This document shows, one piece after another, positions 37,310 through 45,558 of a stretch of DNA of 46,389 nt. Under the pieces are notes generated by a model. That model did no database searches, was not told the origin of the DNA, and saw only the letters and a program-made list of their open reading frames with translations. Numbering within the stretch: position 1 is the first letter of the stretch; each line of letters starts with the position of its first letter. Location of the stretch: contig CAZHER010000009.1 of NCBI GenBank assembly GCA_964532005.1, forward strand, positions 1-46,389. The letters are read 5' to 3'. The stretch is from CAYQEU01 sp964532005. Its GTDB lineage: Bacteria; Patescibacteriota; Doudnabacteria; UBA920. Position numbers and translations under genes: made by a program.

Positions 37310-38299
37310 ATGCCACAAAAAACAAAAACTAAACGAGCTGAACTGCATACTCATTTAGGGTCTGCTGTGCACCCGTCAATCCTTTGGTCAATTGCCCACA
37401 GACAGGGGATTAGGCTTCCTAGCAAAGATTTTTGGGATTTTGAAGCTATGATTACTATGACCGGCAAACAAAAAAACAAAAACTTGGATCAGATGCACAA
37501 TAATTTTTTCTATTGGACCGAATTAATCCAGTCGTCACCCGAAGCCATTACCGAATCTGTTAAAAGTGTAATTGGCGGAGGCTATAGAGCATGTAATTTA
37601 GTTTTACAAGAACTTCGTTTTAATCCAATGTTCAGAAACCGGGGAGGAGAGCGTGATCTTGACCATATTATTACTTCTGCCACTTGGGGCCTAGACCAAG
37701 CGATTTTAGAATATCCACAAGTTAAAGCTGGCCTTATTTTGATGGTGGAGCGCACCCAACCTTTAAAACTAGGCGAAATCATTTTCAATAAGGCAATTAA
37801 ATACAAAGGTAAAGGAGTGGTCGGGGTAGATATTGCCGGACCTGAGCGCAAAACTTTTTCCATGAAGTCGTATAAGTTTTTGTTTGAAAAAGCAAAAAAA
37901 GCAGGATTGGGAATCACTGTTCATACAGGGGAGGCAGGTACTCTACAGGAGCTTCGTTATGTGGTTGAAGAAATAAAGCCAGACAGGATAGGGCACGGTA
38001 TTTTATCAGCTAAAGACCCTAAAATAATGAAAGGCCTTGTATCTAATAATATTACTTTAGAACTTTGCCCAACTTCCAACATCCGAAACAGTGCTGTAAA
38101 AAACCTGACAGAGTTAAAGAAAATTATTAAAACTTTACTGAAAAATAAGGTCAAATTTACGATTAATACAGACGGTCCGGAAATGTATCGTACCAATATT
38201 TTTGAGGAGCAGCAGCTGCTGGTAAAAAATGGCATTCTAACCCAGAAGCAGGTTGATCAGTGCACGAAATGGGCTTTTGAGAGTTCGTTCATACAATAA
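37310..38299 (+). CDS. add: Adenosine deaminase family protein
   Basis: Zinc amidohydrolase: HTH (AELHTHLGSAVH), the substrate-site HTGEAG (ITVHTGEAGT), DRIGHGI and LCPTSNIRN. The last zinc Asp is in INTDGPEMYRT. Most adenosine deaminases have Asp-Asp here (TDDP); this one has Asp-Gly, keeping the metal ligand but not the neighbouring carboxylate. 329 aa matches the family. It would convert adenosine (or adenine or a related compound) to the inosine form and feed IMP to guaB. It starts 10 nt after guaB and ends 3 nt before guaA, inside one purine interconversion operon. Confidence 0.88.
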   Translation: MPQKTKTKRAELHTHLGSAVHPSILWSIAHRQGIRLPSKDFWDFEAMITMTGKQKNKNLDQMHNNFFYWTELIQSSPEAITESVKSVIGGGYRACNLVLQELRFNPMFRNRGGERDLDHIITSATWGLDQAILEYPQVKAGLILMVERTQPLKLGEIIFNKAIKYKGKGVVGVDIAGPERKTFSMKSYKFLFEKAKKAGLGITVHTGEAGTLQELRYVVEEIKPDRIGHGILSAKDPKIMKGLVSNNITLELCPTSNIRNSAVKNLTELKKIIKTLLKNKVKFTINTDGPEMYRTNIFEEQQLLVKNGILTQKQVDQCTKWAFESSFIQ

Positions 38300-38302
38300 T
38301 TT

Positions 38303-39841
38303 ATGAAACAAGAGATAATTTATGTTTTAGACTTTGGGTCGCAATATTCGCACCTCATTGTTCGTCGTATTCGTGAACAGGGAGTTTTTGCAGAACTTGT
38401 GCCCGCAAATTTTTCATTGCAAAAATTGTCAGAAGCACGAGGTATAATTCTTTCGGGAGGACCGCAAAATCTTTCCGAAAGCAACGCCCTCCGAGTAGAT
38501 AAAAAAATTTTTTCGCTCGGTGTTCCTGTTTTGGGAATTTGCTACGGACAGCAATTAATGGCATACGAACTCGGTGGAAAGGTAAAACATTCCTCAAAAC
38601 ATGAATACGGTCCTGCCAAAGTATCTATTCAAAAAAAATCCAAAATCGTCACAGGACTAGCCCAAAAACAGGACGTATGGATGTCCCACGGGGACTATGT
38701 AAGCAAAGTACCTAAGGGTTTTGTTGTTGTTGCTAGTTCATCTAATTGTCCTGTTACTGCAATGGCAAATGAAAAGCTTAATCTGTTTGGCTTACAGTTT
38801 CATCCGGAAGTAGCCCATACCAAAAATGGCTCAAAGATGATTAAGAATTTTTTAAAAACTACAGGTGTGAAGAAAACTTGGTCAATGAAAGATTTTGTCA
38901 AAAAGTCTGTAGGAATTATTAAAACCCAGGTCGGTTCCGAGCACGCCATTTGCGCTCTGTCCGGCGGGGTAGATTCTGCAGTGGCTGCAGCTTTAGTCAA
39001 TAAAGCAATAGGCAAGAAACTGACTTGTGTTTATGTTGATACTGGGTTTATGCGCCAAAATGAAACTGTTGAAATAAAACAAACTTTTAAGCAGTACATG
39101 AAAATGAATTTGGTCGTTGTAGATGCCAAGAAAGAATTTTTGCAAAAACTCAAAGGCATTACAGATCCAGAAAAAAAGCGAAAAGTAATTGGAGAACTGT
39201 TCATCCGAATTTTCGAGCGTGAGGCTAACAAGCTTAGTCGGAGGTTGGGTAAAATTAAATGGCTTGTTCAAGGCACTTTATATACCGACGCCATTAGTTC
39301 AGGTGTTAGTGTTGGTAAAACTGCTGCTGTTATTAAGTCCCATCACAATGTTGGAGGGCTACCTGAAAAGTTGGGCTTTAAATTAGTAGAACCATTGCGC
39401 GAGTTATATAAGGACGAAGTCAGGGAGACTGGCAGAATTTTAGGATTACCCAAAAGTGTAATATATCGGCAACCTTTCCCTGGTCCCGGACTGGCTGTGC
39501 GTATAATAGGAGAGGTAACAGAAGAAAAACTAGAATTACTTCGTAAGGCTGATGCAATTGTTTGTGAAGAGATTGTCAAAAACAAAGTAAAGGCAGACCA
39601 ATATTATGCTGCGTTACCAACAATTCGATCGGTCGGGGTGCAGGGCGATAGCCGTAGCTATGGTTTTCCAATTATTATTAGAGCAATTACCACAACGGAT
39701 TATATGACAGCGCATTGGGCGTTTCTGCCTCACAAGCTTCTGGAAAGGATTTCCAACAGAATTACCAATGAAGTCAAAGGTATAAACAGGGTTGTTTACG
39801 ATATTACTTCAAAGCCGCCGGCCACGGTGGAGTGGGAATAA
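38303..39841 (+). CDS. guaA: GMP synthase (glutamine-hydrolysing)
   Basis: Makes GMP from XMP, Gln and ATP. The N-terminal class I amidotransferase has LDFGSQYSHLIVRRIRE, the nucleophile in GICYGQQLMAYELGG, and QFHPEVAHT. The ATP pyrophosphatase domain carries CALSGGVDSAVAAALV, and the C-terminal dimerisation domain has RQPFPGPGLAVRIIGE and ends KPPATVEWE, the invariant GuaA terminus. 512 aa, complete. Third gene of the guaB-add-guaA operon. Confidence 0.97.
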   Translation: MKQEIIYVLDFGSQYSHLIVRRIREQGVFAELVPANFSLQKLSEARGIILSGGPQNLSESNALRVDKKIFSLGVPVLGICYGQQLMAYELGGKVKHSSKHEYGPAKVSIQKKSKIVTGLAQKQDVWMSHGDYVSKVPKGFVVVASSSNCPVTAMANEKLNLFGLQFHPEVAHTKNGSKMIKNFLKTTGVKKTWSMKDFVKKSVGIIKTQVGSEHAICALSGGVDSAVAAALVNKAIGKKLTCVYVDTGFMRQNETVEIKQTFKQYMKMNLVVVDAKKEFLQKLKGITDPEKKRKVIGELFIRIFEREANKLSRRLGKIKWLVQGTLYTDAISSGVSVGKTAAVIKSHHNVGGLPEKLGFKLVEPLRELYKDEVRETGRILGLPKSVIYRQPFPGPGLAVRIIGEVTEEKLELLRKADAIVCEEIVKNKVKADQYYAALPTIRSVGVQGDSRSYGFPIIIRAITTTDYMTAHWAFLPHKLLERISNRITNEVKGINRVVYDITSKPPATVEWE

Positions 39842-39844
39842 ATT

Positions 39845-40708
39845 GTGCGGTTAAATTTCCCTAAACAAATTGCCATAAATGGAGAAATTTATGAGCATGT
39901 TGATGTTCAGCGCGGTGAACTTAGTTCAATATATAAAGGCGTAGATGTTTTTTTGCGCATCGGGGAACAAGAAAAAATTGCAAAAGATCTTGCTTTCCAT
40001 AAAGAGATGGAAAAATTAGGATTTCCTGTTCCCAAGCTTCTTAACGAAGGTGAATATGCAGGAATGAGCTATTTTATCGAACAATCCTTAGGGGAAAAAT
40101 GCTACGGCATTATTTTTAAGGAAGAAACAGAGCAGTTTGGGAAAATTCAAGACAGGACTTTTGCACAGTTTACGGAAAGCTGTATGCGTCTGGCAAAAGT
40201 TCAATTAGATACAGCAACAAAACAGCAAGATTGGGCGCAATTTGAAAAAGGTATTCATTTGGATGTGATTTGCCAAGAACTCCCAAATCTCAAAAAAAAT
40301 ATTACCAATAAGGTCAAATTGATTGAAAATAATCTGTCGCAATTTCCATTTGCTATGTCCCACGGCGACTTTACGCCATTTAATATTTATCCCGAAGGTA
40401 TTATAGATTTTGAAGATGCGTTCATGGCCCCATGCTTGTATGACTCTGTGGCCATGATGGAAATCTTAAATTGGTTTCCAGAACCCGGTGATTATGAATT
40501 TTATCAATTATTTCAATATTCCCCTGAACAAAAGCAAAGCTATATGAACAGACTGGACGACATTTATAAACAGCACAATTTGCCAGCACCTTCAGAATTT
40601 CTATCCGATATAGACTTGGTAAAAGGGATATGGTTTACTGTAAACATCAGCAGATTACCAAAACTTCAAAAGTTTCGTTATGATATTATGGATAATATTT
40701 TTAAATAA
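39845..40708 (+). CDS. Aminoglycoside phosphotransferase-fold kinase
   Basis: 287 aa, GTG start 3 nt after guaA. The APH/choline kinase fold is shown by the catalytic loop FAMSHGDFTPFNIYPEGI (HGD...N) and the metal-binding IIDFEDAFM (DFE/DxD). The N-terminal lobe has VFLRIGEQEKIAKDLAFHKEMEKLGFPVPKLL, typical of APH-family proteins. It phosphorylates a small molecule, not necessarily an antibiotic. The next gene begins directly at its stop codon, so they are coupled. Confidence 0.83.
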   Translation: MRLNFPKQIAINGEIYEHVDVQRGELSSIYKGVDVFLRIGEQEKIAKDLAFHKEMEKLGFPVPKLLNEGEYAGMSYFIEQSLGEKCYGIIFKEETEQFGKIQDRTFAQFTESCMRLAKVQLDTATKQQDWAQFEKGIHLDVICQELPNLKKNITNKVKLIENNLSQFPFAMSHGDFTPFNIYPEGIIDFEDAFMAPCLYDSVAMMEILNWFPEPGDYEFYQLFQYSPEQKQSYMNRLDDIYKQHNLPAPSEFLSDIDLVKGIWFTVNISRLPKLQKFRYDIMDNIFK

Positions 40709-41200
40709 ATGACTTTTTATGATACGCAAAAGCAACCCCATGAACTACCAGAAGGGGAGCAGATCCACTGGCGGGTATCAGCATACGGCTTGATAGTGAA
40801 CAAGGACAAACAAATACTCATGGTTACCCCGACGTGGCGATCTGAGTTAGATCTACCCGGTGGCGGGGTGGATTTAACCGAAAGCATTGAACAAGGATTA
40901 AGGCGCGAGTGCTTAGAGGAAACTGGTTATAAAGTAAAACTTTCAGACCCAAAGCCGTTTGAAATTACGGAGTCTAATTTTTTCTGGTTGAGAAATAATA
41001 CTTTTTGCCATTCCGTAAATTTTTTCTATGAAGCTGAACTTGAAAGTGAAGATCAGGATTTGTCTGTTATAAATGTTGCTGAGCCAAATGAGATTGCAAA
41101 AGTTGAATGGATAGCTTTAGACAAACTAACTGAACAGAATTGCTTTTTTATGTATATGCCAGTAATAGATATGGTAAAATTAAAGTATGCAAAACAATAA
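40709..41200 (+). CDS. NUDIX hydrolase
   Basis: 163 aa with NUDIX box GGGVDLTESIEQGLRRECLEETGY (all consensus residues present). The preceding strand is LIVNKDKQILMVTPTWRSELDLP. This is the MutT/ADP-ribose-pyrophosphatase-like branch; substrate not determined. It overlaps the HAD gene by 14 nt and follows the APH-fold gene without gap. Confidence 0.88.
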   Translation: MTFYDTQKQPHELPEGEQIHWRVSAYGLIVNKDKQILMVTPTWRSELDLPGGGVDLTESIEQGLRRECLEETGYKVKLSDPKPFEITESNFFWLRNNTFCHSVNFFYEAELESEDQDLSVINVAEPNEIAKVEWIALDKLTEQNCFFMYMPVIDMVKLKYAKQ

Positions 41201-41852
41201 AAAATCTCAATCAGCAAGCAAGAAGACAAAGTTAGCAAAAACATCAAAAAAACCTCAGATAAAAGCCATTATTTTTGACTTAGGTGGAGTAATAATGAGT
41301 GGCGGGTATCTCCCATTTTTACACCATTATTGTTTAAAATGTTTAACACCCCAAGGCAAGAAAAAAATCGATGCCCTAGAACACGCAGTTAACCTTGGCA
41401 CTATTACAGAAACCCAATTTTACAAAGACATAACCAAAGTTTTTGGAGTGCATCTTACCCCCAAACAAATGCACAACGAGATAGTTAAAAAAATGCAGGT
41501 TAACAAAAAATTGATACATTTTATTCCACACATAAAAAAAGCTAAGGTTGCCCTTTTCACTAACTCTATTGGCCATATGGCAGTGGATGTTTTACGTAAA
41601 AGAGGTGTACCTATCAAAAAAACTTTTGACAAGTTGTTTGTATCCAGCAAAATTCATTTTGCGAAGCCAGATGCCAAAGCTTACCATTATGTGGTCAAGC
41701 ACCTAAAAATAAAGCCTGAGCAAGCCATGATGGTAGATGACAGAAAAGAAAATATTGATGCGGCCAAGAAAATTGGGATGAGAGGTATTATTTTCAAGAA
41801 CGCCGCTCAGTTTAAACGCGAGTTAAATAAGTATAATTTCAATGGGAAGTAA
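41187..41852 (+). CDS. HAD-superfamily hydrolase, subfamily IA
   Basis: 221 aa. Basic N-terminal extension (KKSQSASKKTKLAKTSKKPQ), then HAD motif I AIIFDLGGVIM (nucleophile Asp; the second Asp of DxD is replaced by Gly, as in epoxide hydrolase-like HADs), motif II VALFTNSIGH, motif III Lys in HFAKPDAKAYHY and motif IV MMVDDRKENIDAAKKIG. Phosphatase or dehalogenase-like; substrate unknown. Overlaps both neighbours slightly. Confidence 0.86.
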   Translation: MQNNKKSQSASKKTKLAKTSKKPQIKAIIFDLGGVIMSGGYLPFLHHYCLKCLTPQGKKKIDALEHAVNLGTITETQFYKDITKVFGVHLTPKQMHNEIVKKMQVNKKLIHFIPHIKKAKVALFTNSIGHMAVDVLRKRGVPIKKTFDKLFVSSKIHFAKPDAKAYHYVVKHLKIKPEQAMMVDDRKENIDAAKKIGMRGIIFKNAAQFKRELNKYNFNGK

Positions 41853-42219
41853 AATTACAATTAATGATACTTTGCAACTCACAAAAGCCCAGGGGTTTCC
41901 TGCGGAGTTGGATTTGGAGAACCATAAGAAAACCCCTTTTACAGCCGAGCAGTTCGAAGGCAGGGTATTTGAATTTATAAATAAACAGGATGCTAGAGTT
42001 TATCAACAAGTTCCAGTTCGAAATTTTTTGGTTGAGAACATAGATGGGAAATGGGTTTATTGGGGCTTGGCTCATATTCTAGAAATTACTCATGACTATG
42101 ACAAGAAAACCACCTCCGGGAAGTTTAAAATAATTTACATATATAGTCCGGAGCAGATGGACCAAGCTCATGAGCTAATAGACCGCAGAGAAGATTTTAG
42201 ATATCAAGAAAGAAAATGA
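41842..42219 (+). CDS. Conserved-looking hypothetical protein, 125 aa
   Basis: Soluble, all alpha/beta by eye: ITINDTLQLTKAQGFPAELD, then GRVFEFINKQDARVYQQVPVRNFLVENIDGKWVYWGLAHILEITHD and GKFKIIYIYSPEQMDQAHEL. Family not recognised by me. It overlaps the HAD gene by 11 nt and is the last gene before a clear terminator, so it belongs to the guaB-started transcription unit. The Lys/Asp pattern with WVYWGLAHILEI resembles small RNA- or ligand-binding beta folds, but this is only an impression. Confidence 0.68.
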   Translation: MGSKITINDTLQLTKAQGFPAELDLENHKKTPFTAEQFEGRVFEFINKQDARVYQQVPVRNFLVENIDGKWVYWGLAHILEITHDYDKKTTSGKFKIIYIYSPEQMDQAHELIDRREDFRYQERK

Positions 42220-42249
42220 AACACCACCCACTAGGGGTGGTGGTTTATT
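42220..42249 (+). terminator. Terminator ending the purine/HAD unit
   Basis: ACACCACCC and GGGTGGTG pair around ACTAG, followed by GTTTATTG. Confidence 0.75.
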
Positions 42250-42275
42250 GATGGGTTAGATACTAGATCTAGTGG

Positions 42276-42872
42276 TTATTGTTTCGCTTTGTTTAGAGCG
42301 TCTTCCATCATTTTAGAGCTATCCATCATGGCAGCTATGTCTAGGAACTCTACATTAGACGGTAAAACAAACATGGAATTGTCAGCAGACCATTTTTCAC
42401 AGCTGTAGTCCATTTGCTTATCATAGTCAACGCCAGATTGAGTTGGTGTATTAGTAGGTGCATTGGTTGGTTTATTGCCATCTACAGAATCCAAGGACAT
42501 TTTATAGCCTTGAGTTTGGCCATCCATCCATACATAGGACATCTTTCCATCAAACATCATATGTCCTTTACTGGTACTTCCAGCAGCAGTGGTGCTAAAG
42601 TCTCCCCGTGATTTACCACCAGCTACGTACATGGTTCCTTCTGAGCCTTCGCTACTAAATGTACACTTTTGAGATGTCCCTAAAGCAATTAGGTCTTTCA
42701 GACTGCTGGCTTTGGTGACCTGCTCAGGTTCGGATTTGTCATTTTTGACAGAATTGCTGGTGGTACCGTTATTGGTAGGCTGATTACCAGTCTTTTTTGT
42801 GGACATCATCAGGTATGCCGCTACTGCCACCACAATTATGAGCCCGACCACCCATAGTACTTTGTTATTCAT
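42276..42872 (-). CDS. Secreted/membrane-anchored protein, unknown
   Basis: N-terminal anchor (VLWVVGLIIVVAVAAYLMM), a Thr/Asn/Ser linker, then a domain of about 150 residues. This begins SSLKDLIALGTSQKCTFSSEGSEGTMYVAGGKSRGDF, continues GHMMFDGKMSYVWMDGQTQGYKM, and has a second Cys in DYSCEKWSADNSMFVLP. The pattern (C...G.....G..R......G...Y.....YVW) resembles small lipoprotein-like DUFs of Patescibacteria. The two cysteines may form a disulfide. Met-rich end. It lies 11 nt downstream of the MFS exporter gene and probably shares its mRNA. Confidence 0.7.
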   Translation of the reverse strand: MNNKVLWVVGLIIVVAVAAYLMMSTKKTGNQPTNNGTTSNSVKNDKSEPEQVTKASSLKDLIALGTSQKCTFSSEGSEGTMYVAGGKSRGDFSTTAAGSTSKGHMMFDGKMSYVWMDGQTQGYKMSLDSVDGNKPTNAPTNTPTQSGVDYDKQMDYSCEKWSADNSMFVLPSNVEFLDIAAMMDSSKMMEDALNKAKQ

Positions 42873-42883
42873 ATTGGTTTATT

Positions 42884-44545
42884 TTAATTATTAACTACTT
42901 TATTATACTCCTCGTTTCTGCTGTTGGTCAAAAACAAAGCTGTAATAATGCCTAGCATAAGAAAAGCCATACCAAATGCCAAAGATTTTTTATTGGCTTC
43001 AACTGTACTTTGGCGCACAATAATGGAAATTTCGTTTTTTGTTGCCGTGTTAGCTGGACTTATTAGGTTTGCCCCTCCGCTGAATTCAACGTCAGCGTTC
43101 GGATCTTTGATTGCCTGGACAATATTTGTCTTCACTTTATCGGGAATTGTTTCACTGGCATTTGTCTTGGCAATAATATTGCCAGTTAATGACGAGATAA
43201 AAATAGAGCCGATAATTGCAGAACCTAGAGTCGCGCCAATTTGGCGGATTGTATTGTTTACTCCTGCTGCCTCACCAGATTCTTCTTCTGACACCGATGA
43301 TAAAGTCAAATTGCTAACTTGAGCCATGATAAAACCCATGCCTGCTCCAAACAATATAAAACCTATTGCCAAATCCCAAAATCCGGAGTCAACTTTCAGC
43401 ATATAGCTTAGGACTCCGAGTCCTGCAATGGAGAGGAAAACCCCAGCCAGCACAAGCCGTTTTGCCTCGATGTACTTGCACAAAAATGCGGAAAGAGGAG
43501 CTGAAACCAACAGGCTCGCTGACATTGGTAGTAGGTATAGTCCCGTTGTGAAAGAGTCAAAGTTTTTGGCGGCTTGGAGGAAAACCGGCATAGCAAAAAT
43601 TACACCGGACTGACTCAGGAATAAAATAGCAGCAGTGAGAGTGCCAAACATAAACTGTCTGTTTTTGAACAAGTCCAAGGTAACCAATTGTGTACGACCA
43701 TTTTTACCCAGATAATATTGCCACCAGATAAACATGGCAATCATGGCCAGGCCGAATGTCAGAAATAGGGGAGTTATGGAAACATTTCCCAAGTCTAGAA
43801 GATGACCAAAGAAGCTGAATGGAACTTTTTCAACAAACCAGCCGTAAGTTGAAGTTTGCAAAAAGGCAAATACAATTGTTGAAAGTCCCAAAGATGAAAT
43901 TATTATCCCTATGTAGTCTAGTTTCTGTTTGCCTTCCGGTCTTTTCCCCTCTTTGATAAGAAAAGTGCCCAAGAGCAGAAATATAACCACGACTATATTT
44001 AGCCGAAAGCCCCACCGCCAAGAATAATGGGTTGCCAGCCACCCTCCCAGAACAGGGCCGATAGCAGTAGAGGCAGCAGCTAGTCCTCCCCAAATGCCGA
44101 AAGCAATGGCCCTGTCTCTTCCTTTATATGTAGAGACAAGCAAGGACGCGGTCGCTGGTAGCATTAAAGCAGCGCCAATGCCTTCAATTATAGATTCGCC
44201 TATTACCATTTCCATAATGGAACTGCTGGCCGAAGCAATGAAAGCACCAACAGCAAAAAGAATTGCTCCCAGTACAAACATTCTTTTTTTGCCAAATAAG
44301 TCTCCCAGCCTACCACCGGTGATAGTAAATGCTGCCAAGACTAAAGAGTATACAGTAATTACCCACTGCAGGTTTTCTAGGTTGGTGTTAAGGTCTTCTA
44401 CAATTGGTTTCAGCGAAACGTTGAGCAGGGTCGTGTCTAATATGATGACGAACAGAGCTAGTCCGAGTATTATCAAACCACCCCATTTGTAAAATGGGGA
44501 GTGATGTATTGGAGCTTCAGGAATAGTTCCGGTAGCAGGGGACAT
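42884..44545 (-). CDS. MFS drug exporter, DHA2 (14-TM, EmrB/QacA) family
   Basis: 553 aa with about 14 hydrophobic helices. Motif D1-type LDTTLLNVSLKPI in helix 1, the loop 2-3 motif A GRLGDLFGKKRMF, and motif C in helix 5 (GPVLGGWLATHYSWRWGFRLN). The last third includes the extracytoplasmic loop typical of DHA2 proteins (LTGNIIAKTNASETIPDKVK). Proton-driven efflux of hydrophobic compounds. It is divergent from the YdcF gene. Confidence 0.93.
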   Translation of the reverse strand: MSPATGTIPEAPIHHSPFYKWGGLIILGLALFVIILDTTLLNVSLKPIVEDLNTNLENLQWVITVYSLVLAAFTITGGRLGDLFGKKRMFVLGAILFAVGAFIASASSSIMEMVIGESIIEGIGAALMLPATASLLVSTYKGRDRAIAFGIWGGLAAASTAIGPVLGGWLATHYSWRWGFRLNIVVVIFLLLGTFLIKEGKRPEGKQKLDYIGIIISSLGLSTIVFAFLQTSTYGWFVEKVPFSFFGHLLDLGNVSITPLFLTFGLAMIAMFIWWQYYLGKNGRTQLVTLDLFKNRQFMFGTLTAAILFLSQSGVIFAMPVFLQAAKNFDSFTTGLYLLPMSASLLVSAPLSAFLCKYIEAKRLVLAGVFLSIAGLGVLSYMLKVDSGFWDLAIGFILFGAGMGFIMAQVSNLTLSSVSEEESGEAAGVNNTIRQIGATLGSAIIGSIFISSLTGNIIAKTNASETIPDKVKTNIVQAIKDPNADVEFSGGANLISPANTATKNEISIIVRQSTVEANKKSLAFGMAFLMLGIITALFLTNSRNEEYNKVVNN

Positions 44546-44606
44546 TATGTATAAATGATACTCAATAAAACCTCTTTTTGAAAGCCGGTTTATTAACAGT
44601 CTTAGA

Positions 44607-44636
44607 TTGACTCTAAAATTCTAAAAACCTTATAAT
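44607..44636 (+). promoter_or_regulatory. Promoter of the YdcF-like gene
   Basis: TTGACT, 18-nt spacer, TATAAT; nine bases to the ATG, so at most a few leader bases. Confidence 0.7.
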
Positions 44637-44645
44637 ATAGCCAGA

Positions 44646-45218
44646 ATGTTCCGTTTAATTAAAATCATTATGTTTACTATAGTTGGCGTCGCTCTTTTGG
44701 ATTTGGCTCTAGTTTTTGGCACCCCCTTAATTGAGCCTAAAATTGAACACGCGGACGCAATTATAGTTCTTGGGGCGGCCATAAATACCCCAGCTTTGGA
44801 GAACCGTACATTGGAAGGGCTTAGGCTGTATGAAGAAGGCAAGGCACCTGTTATGGTGCTATCTGGCGGTAGAATTTCCGATGCCGATATTTCCGAAGCG
44901 CAGTACATGCAAAAAATCATTAAAAAGAGTTCCAAAAATTCTGTAAATACGATTTTAGAAGACCAGTCACATAATACAATGGAAAATATTGCAAATTCTA
45001 AGGCAAAACTGCCAGATGCCAAAAGTGTGATAATTGTTTCAGATGAATTCCATTTGGCTCGAGCTGCCATAACTGCGCGCACCTCAGGTTTCAGTAAAGT
45101 ATATTGGAGCCACCCTGAACCAAATTATTATTCTAAATCCGAACTCAGGAAATATTATTTGCGAGAGCTAGCTGCAATGTTGAACTATATCCCAAAATTT
45201 TTGGGGATTTCTTGGTAA
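44646..45218 (+). CDS. YdcF/DUF218 family protein
   Basis: 190 aa. N-terminal membrane anchor (IIMFTIVGVALLDLALVFG), then DUF218: ADAIIVLGAAINTPALENRTLEGLRLYEEGKAPVMVLSGG, DADISEAQYM, EDQSHNTMENI and VIIVSDEFHLARAAITAR. DUF218 proteins such as SanA, ElyC and YdcF act in envelope processes with an unknown reaction. Monogenic and almost leaderless. Confidence 0.9.
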   Translation: MFRLIKIIMFTIVGVALLDLALVFGTPLIEPKIEHADAIIVLGAAINTPALENRTLEGLRLYEEGKAPVMVLSGGRISDADISEAQYMQKIIKKSSKNSVNTILEDQSHNTMENIANSKAKLPDAKSVIIVSDEFHLARAAITARTSGFSKVYWSHPEPNYYSKSELRKYYLRELAAMLNYIPKFLGISW

Positions 45219-45325
45219 ACATTGCTTGTGCTCGGCAGTGGTGTGCATTGAGAATGTATTTCAGGAGACAATTTCCGGCACGGGCAAATGAAAATTCATT
45301 TACCTATATTTATTTTCAGTCAGTT

Positions 45326-45354
45326 TTGACAAATTAAGGCTTTGTTGGTATAAT
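45326..45354 (+). promoter_or_regulatory. Promoter of rplJ-rplL
   Basis: TTGACA, 17-nt spacer, TATAAT preceded by TGG: consensus -35 and extended -10, the strongest promoter in the window. Predicted start near 45361 leaves a 200-nt leader before rplJ. Confidence 0.88.
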
Positions 45355-45368
45355 GCCTTTAATTAAAT

Positions 45369-45440
45369 ATCCCAATGACAGTTGGCCAAGGAAGCATCCT
45401 TGATAATCCGCTAAGATTTGTGCGGTAAGCCCACCGAGGA
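45369..45440 (+). promoter_or_regulatory. Ribosomal protein L10 leader
   Basis: Located directly before rplJ, with the arrangement of the L10 leader: paired arms around GGAAGCATCCTTGATAATCC, a GCTAAGATTTGTGCGGTAAGC arm, and a CCACCGAGG end comparable to the family's CCUGCCGAGG. In other bacteria the L10(L12)4 complex binds this RNA to limit its own synthesis. Confidence 0.72.
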
Positions 45441-45449
45441 ATATAAATA

Positions 45450-45465
45450 TCGCTTATATAAGCGA
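45450..45465 (+). repeat. Perfect 16-nt palindrome in the rplJ leader
   Basis: TCGCTTATATAAGCGA, followed by CATTTTT. It lies between the L10-binding part and the terminator-like hairpin and can fold as an independent stem. Confidence 0.7.
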
Positions 45466-45472
45466 CATTTTT

Positions 45473-45499
45473 ACTCGGTTCAGCCGAGTTTTATTTTTT
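45473..45499 (+). terminator. Terminator-like attenuator before rplJ
   Basis: ACTCGG/CCGAGT stem with a 5-nt loop followed by TTTATTTTTT, inside the leader. The same CTCGGT (45474-45479) can instead pair with ACCGAG at 45433-45438 in the L10-leader part, so two exclusive folds are possible. Confidence 0.75.
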
Positions 45500-45558
45500 C
45501 TCAAAATAGTAAGGGTATTTAAAAAAGCAAAGGTCGAAGCAAAGAAAGCATATTTCAC

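Noticed and set aside
44094..44492. Plus-strand frame opposite the MFS exporter
   Set aside because: Mirror of a transmembrane protein gene; low-complexity product and no start signal.
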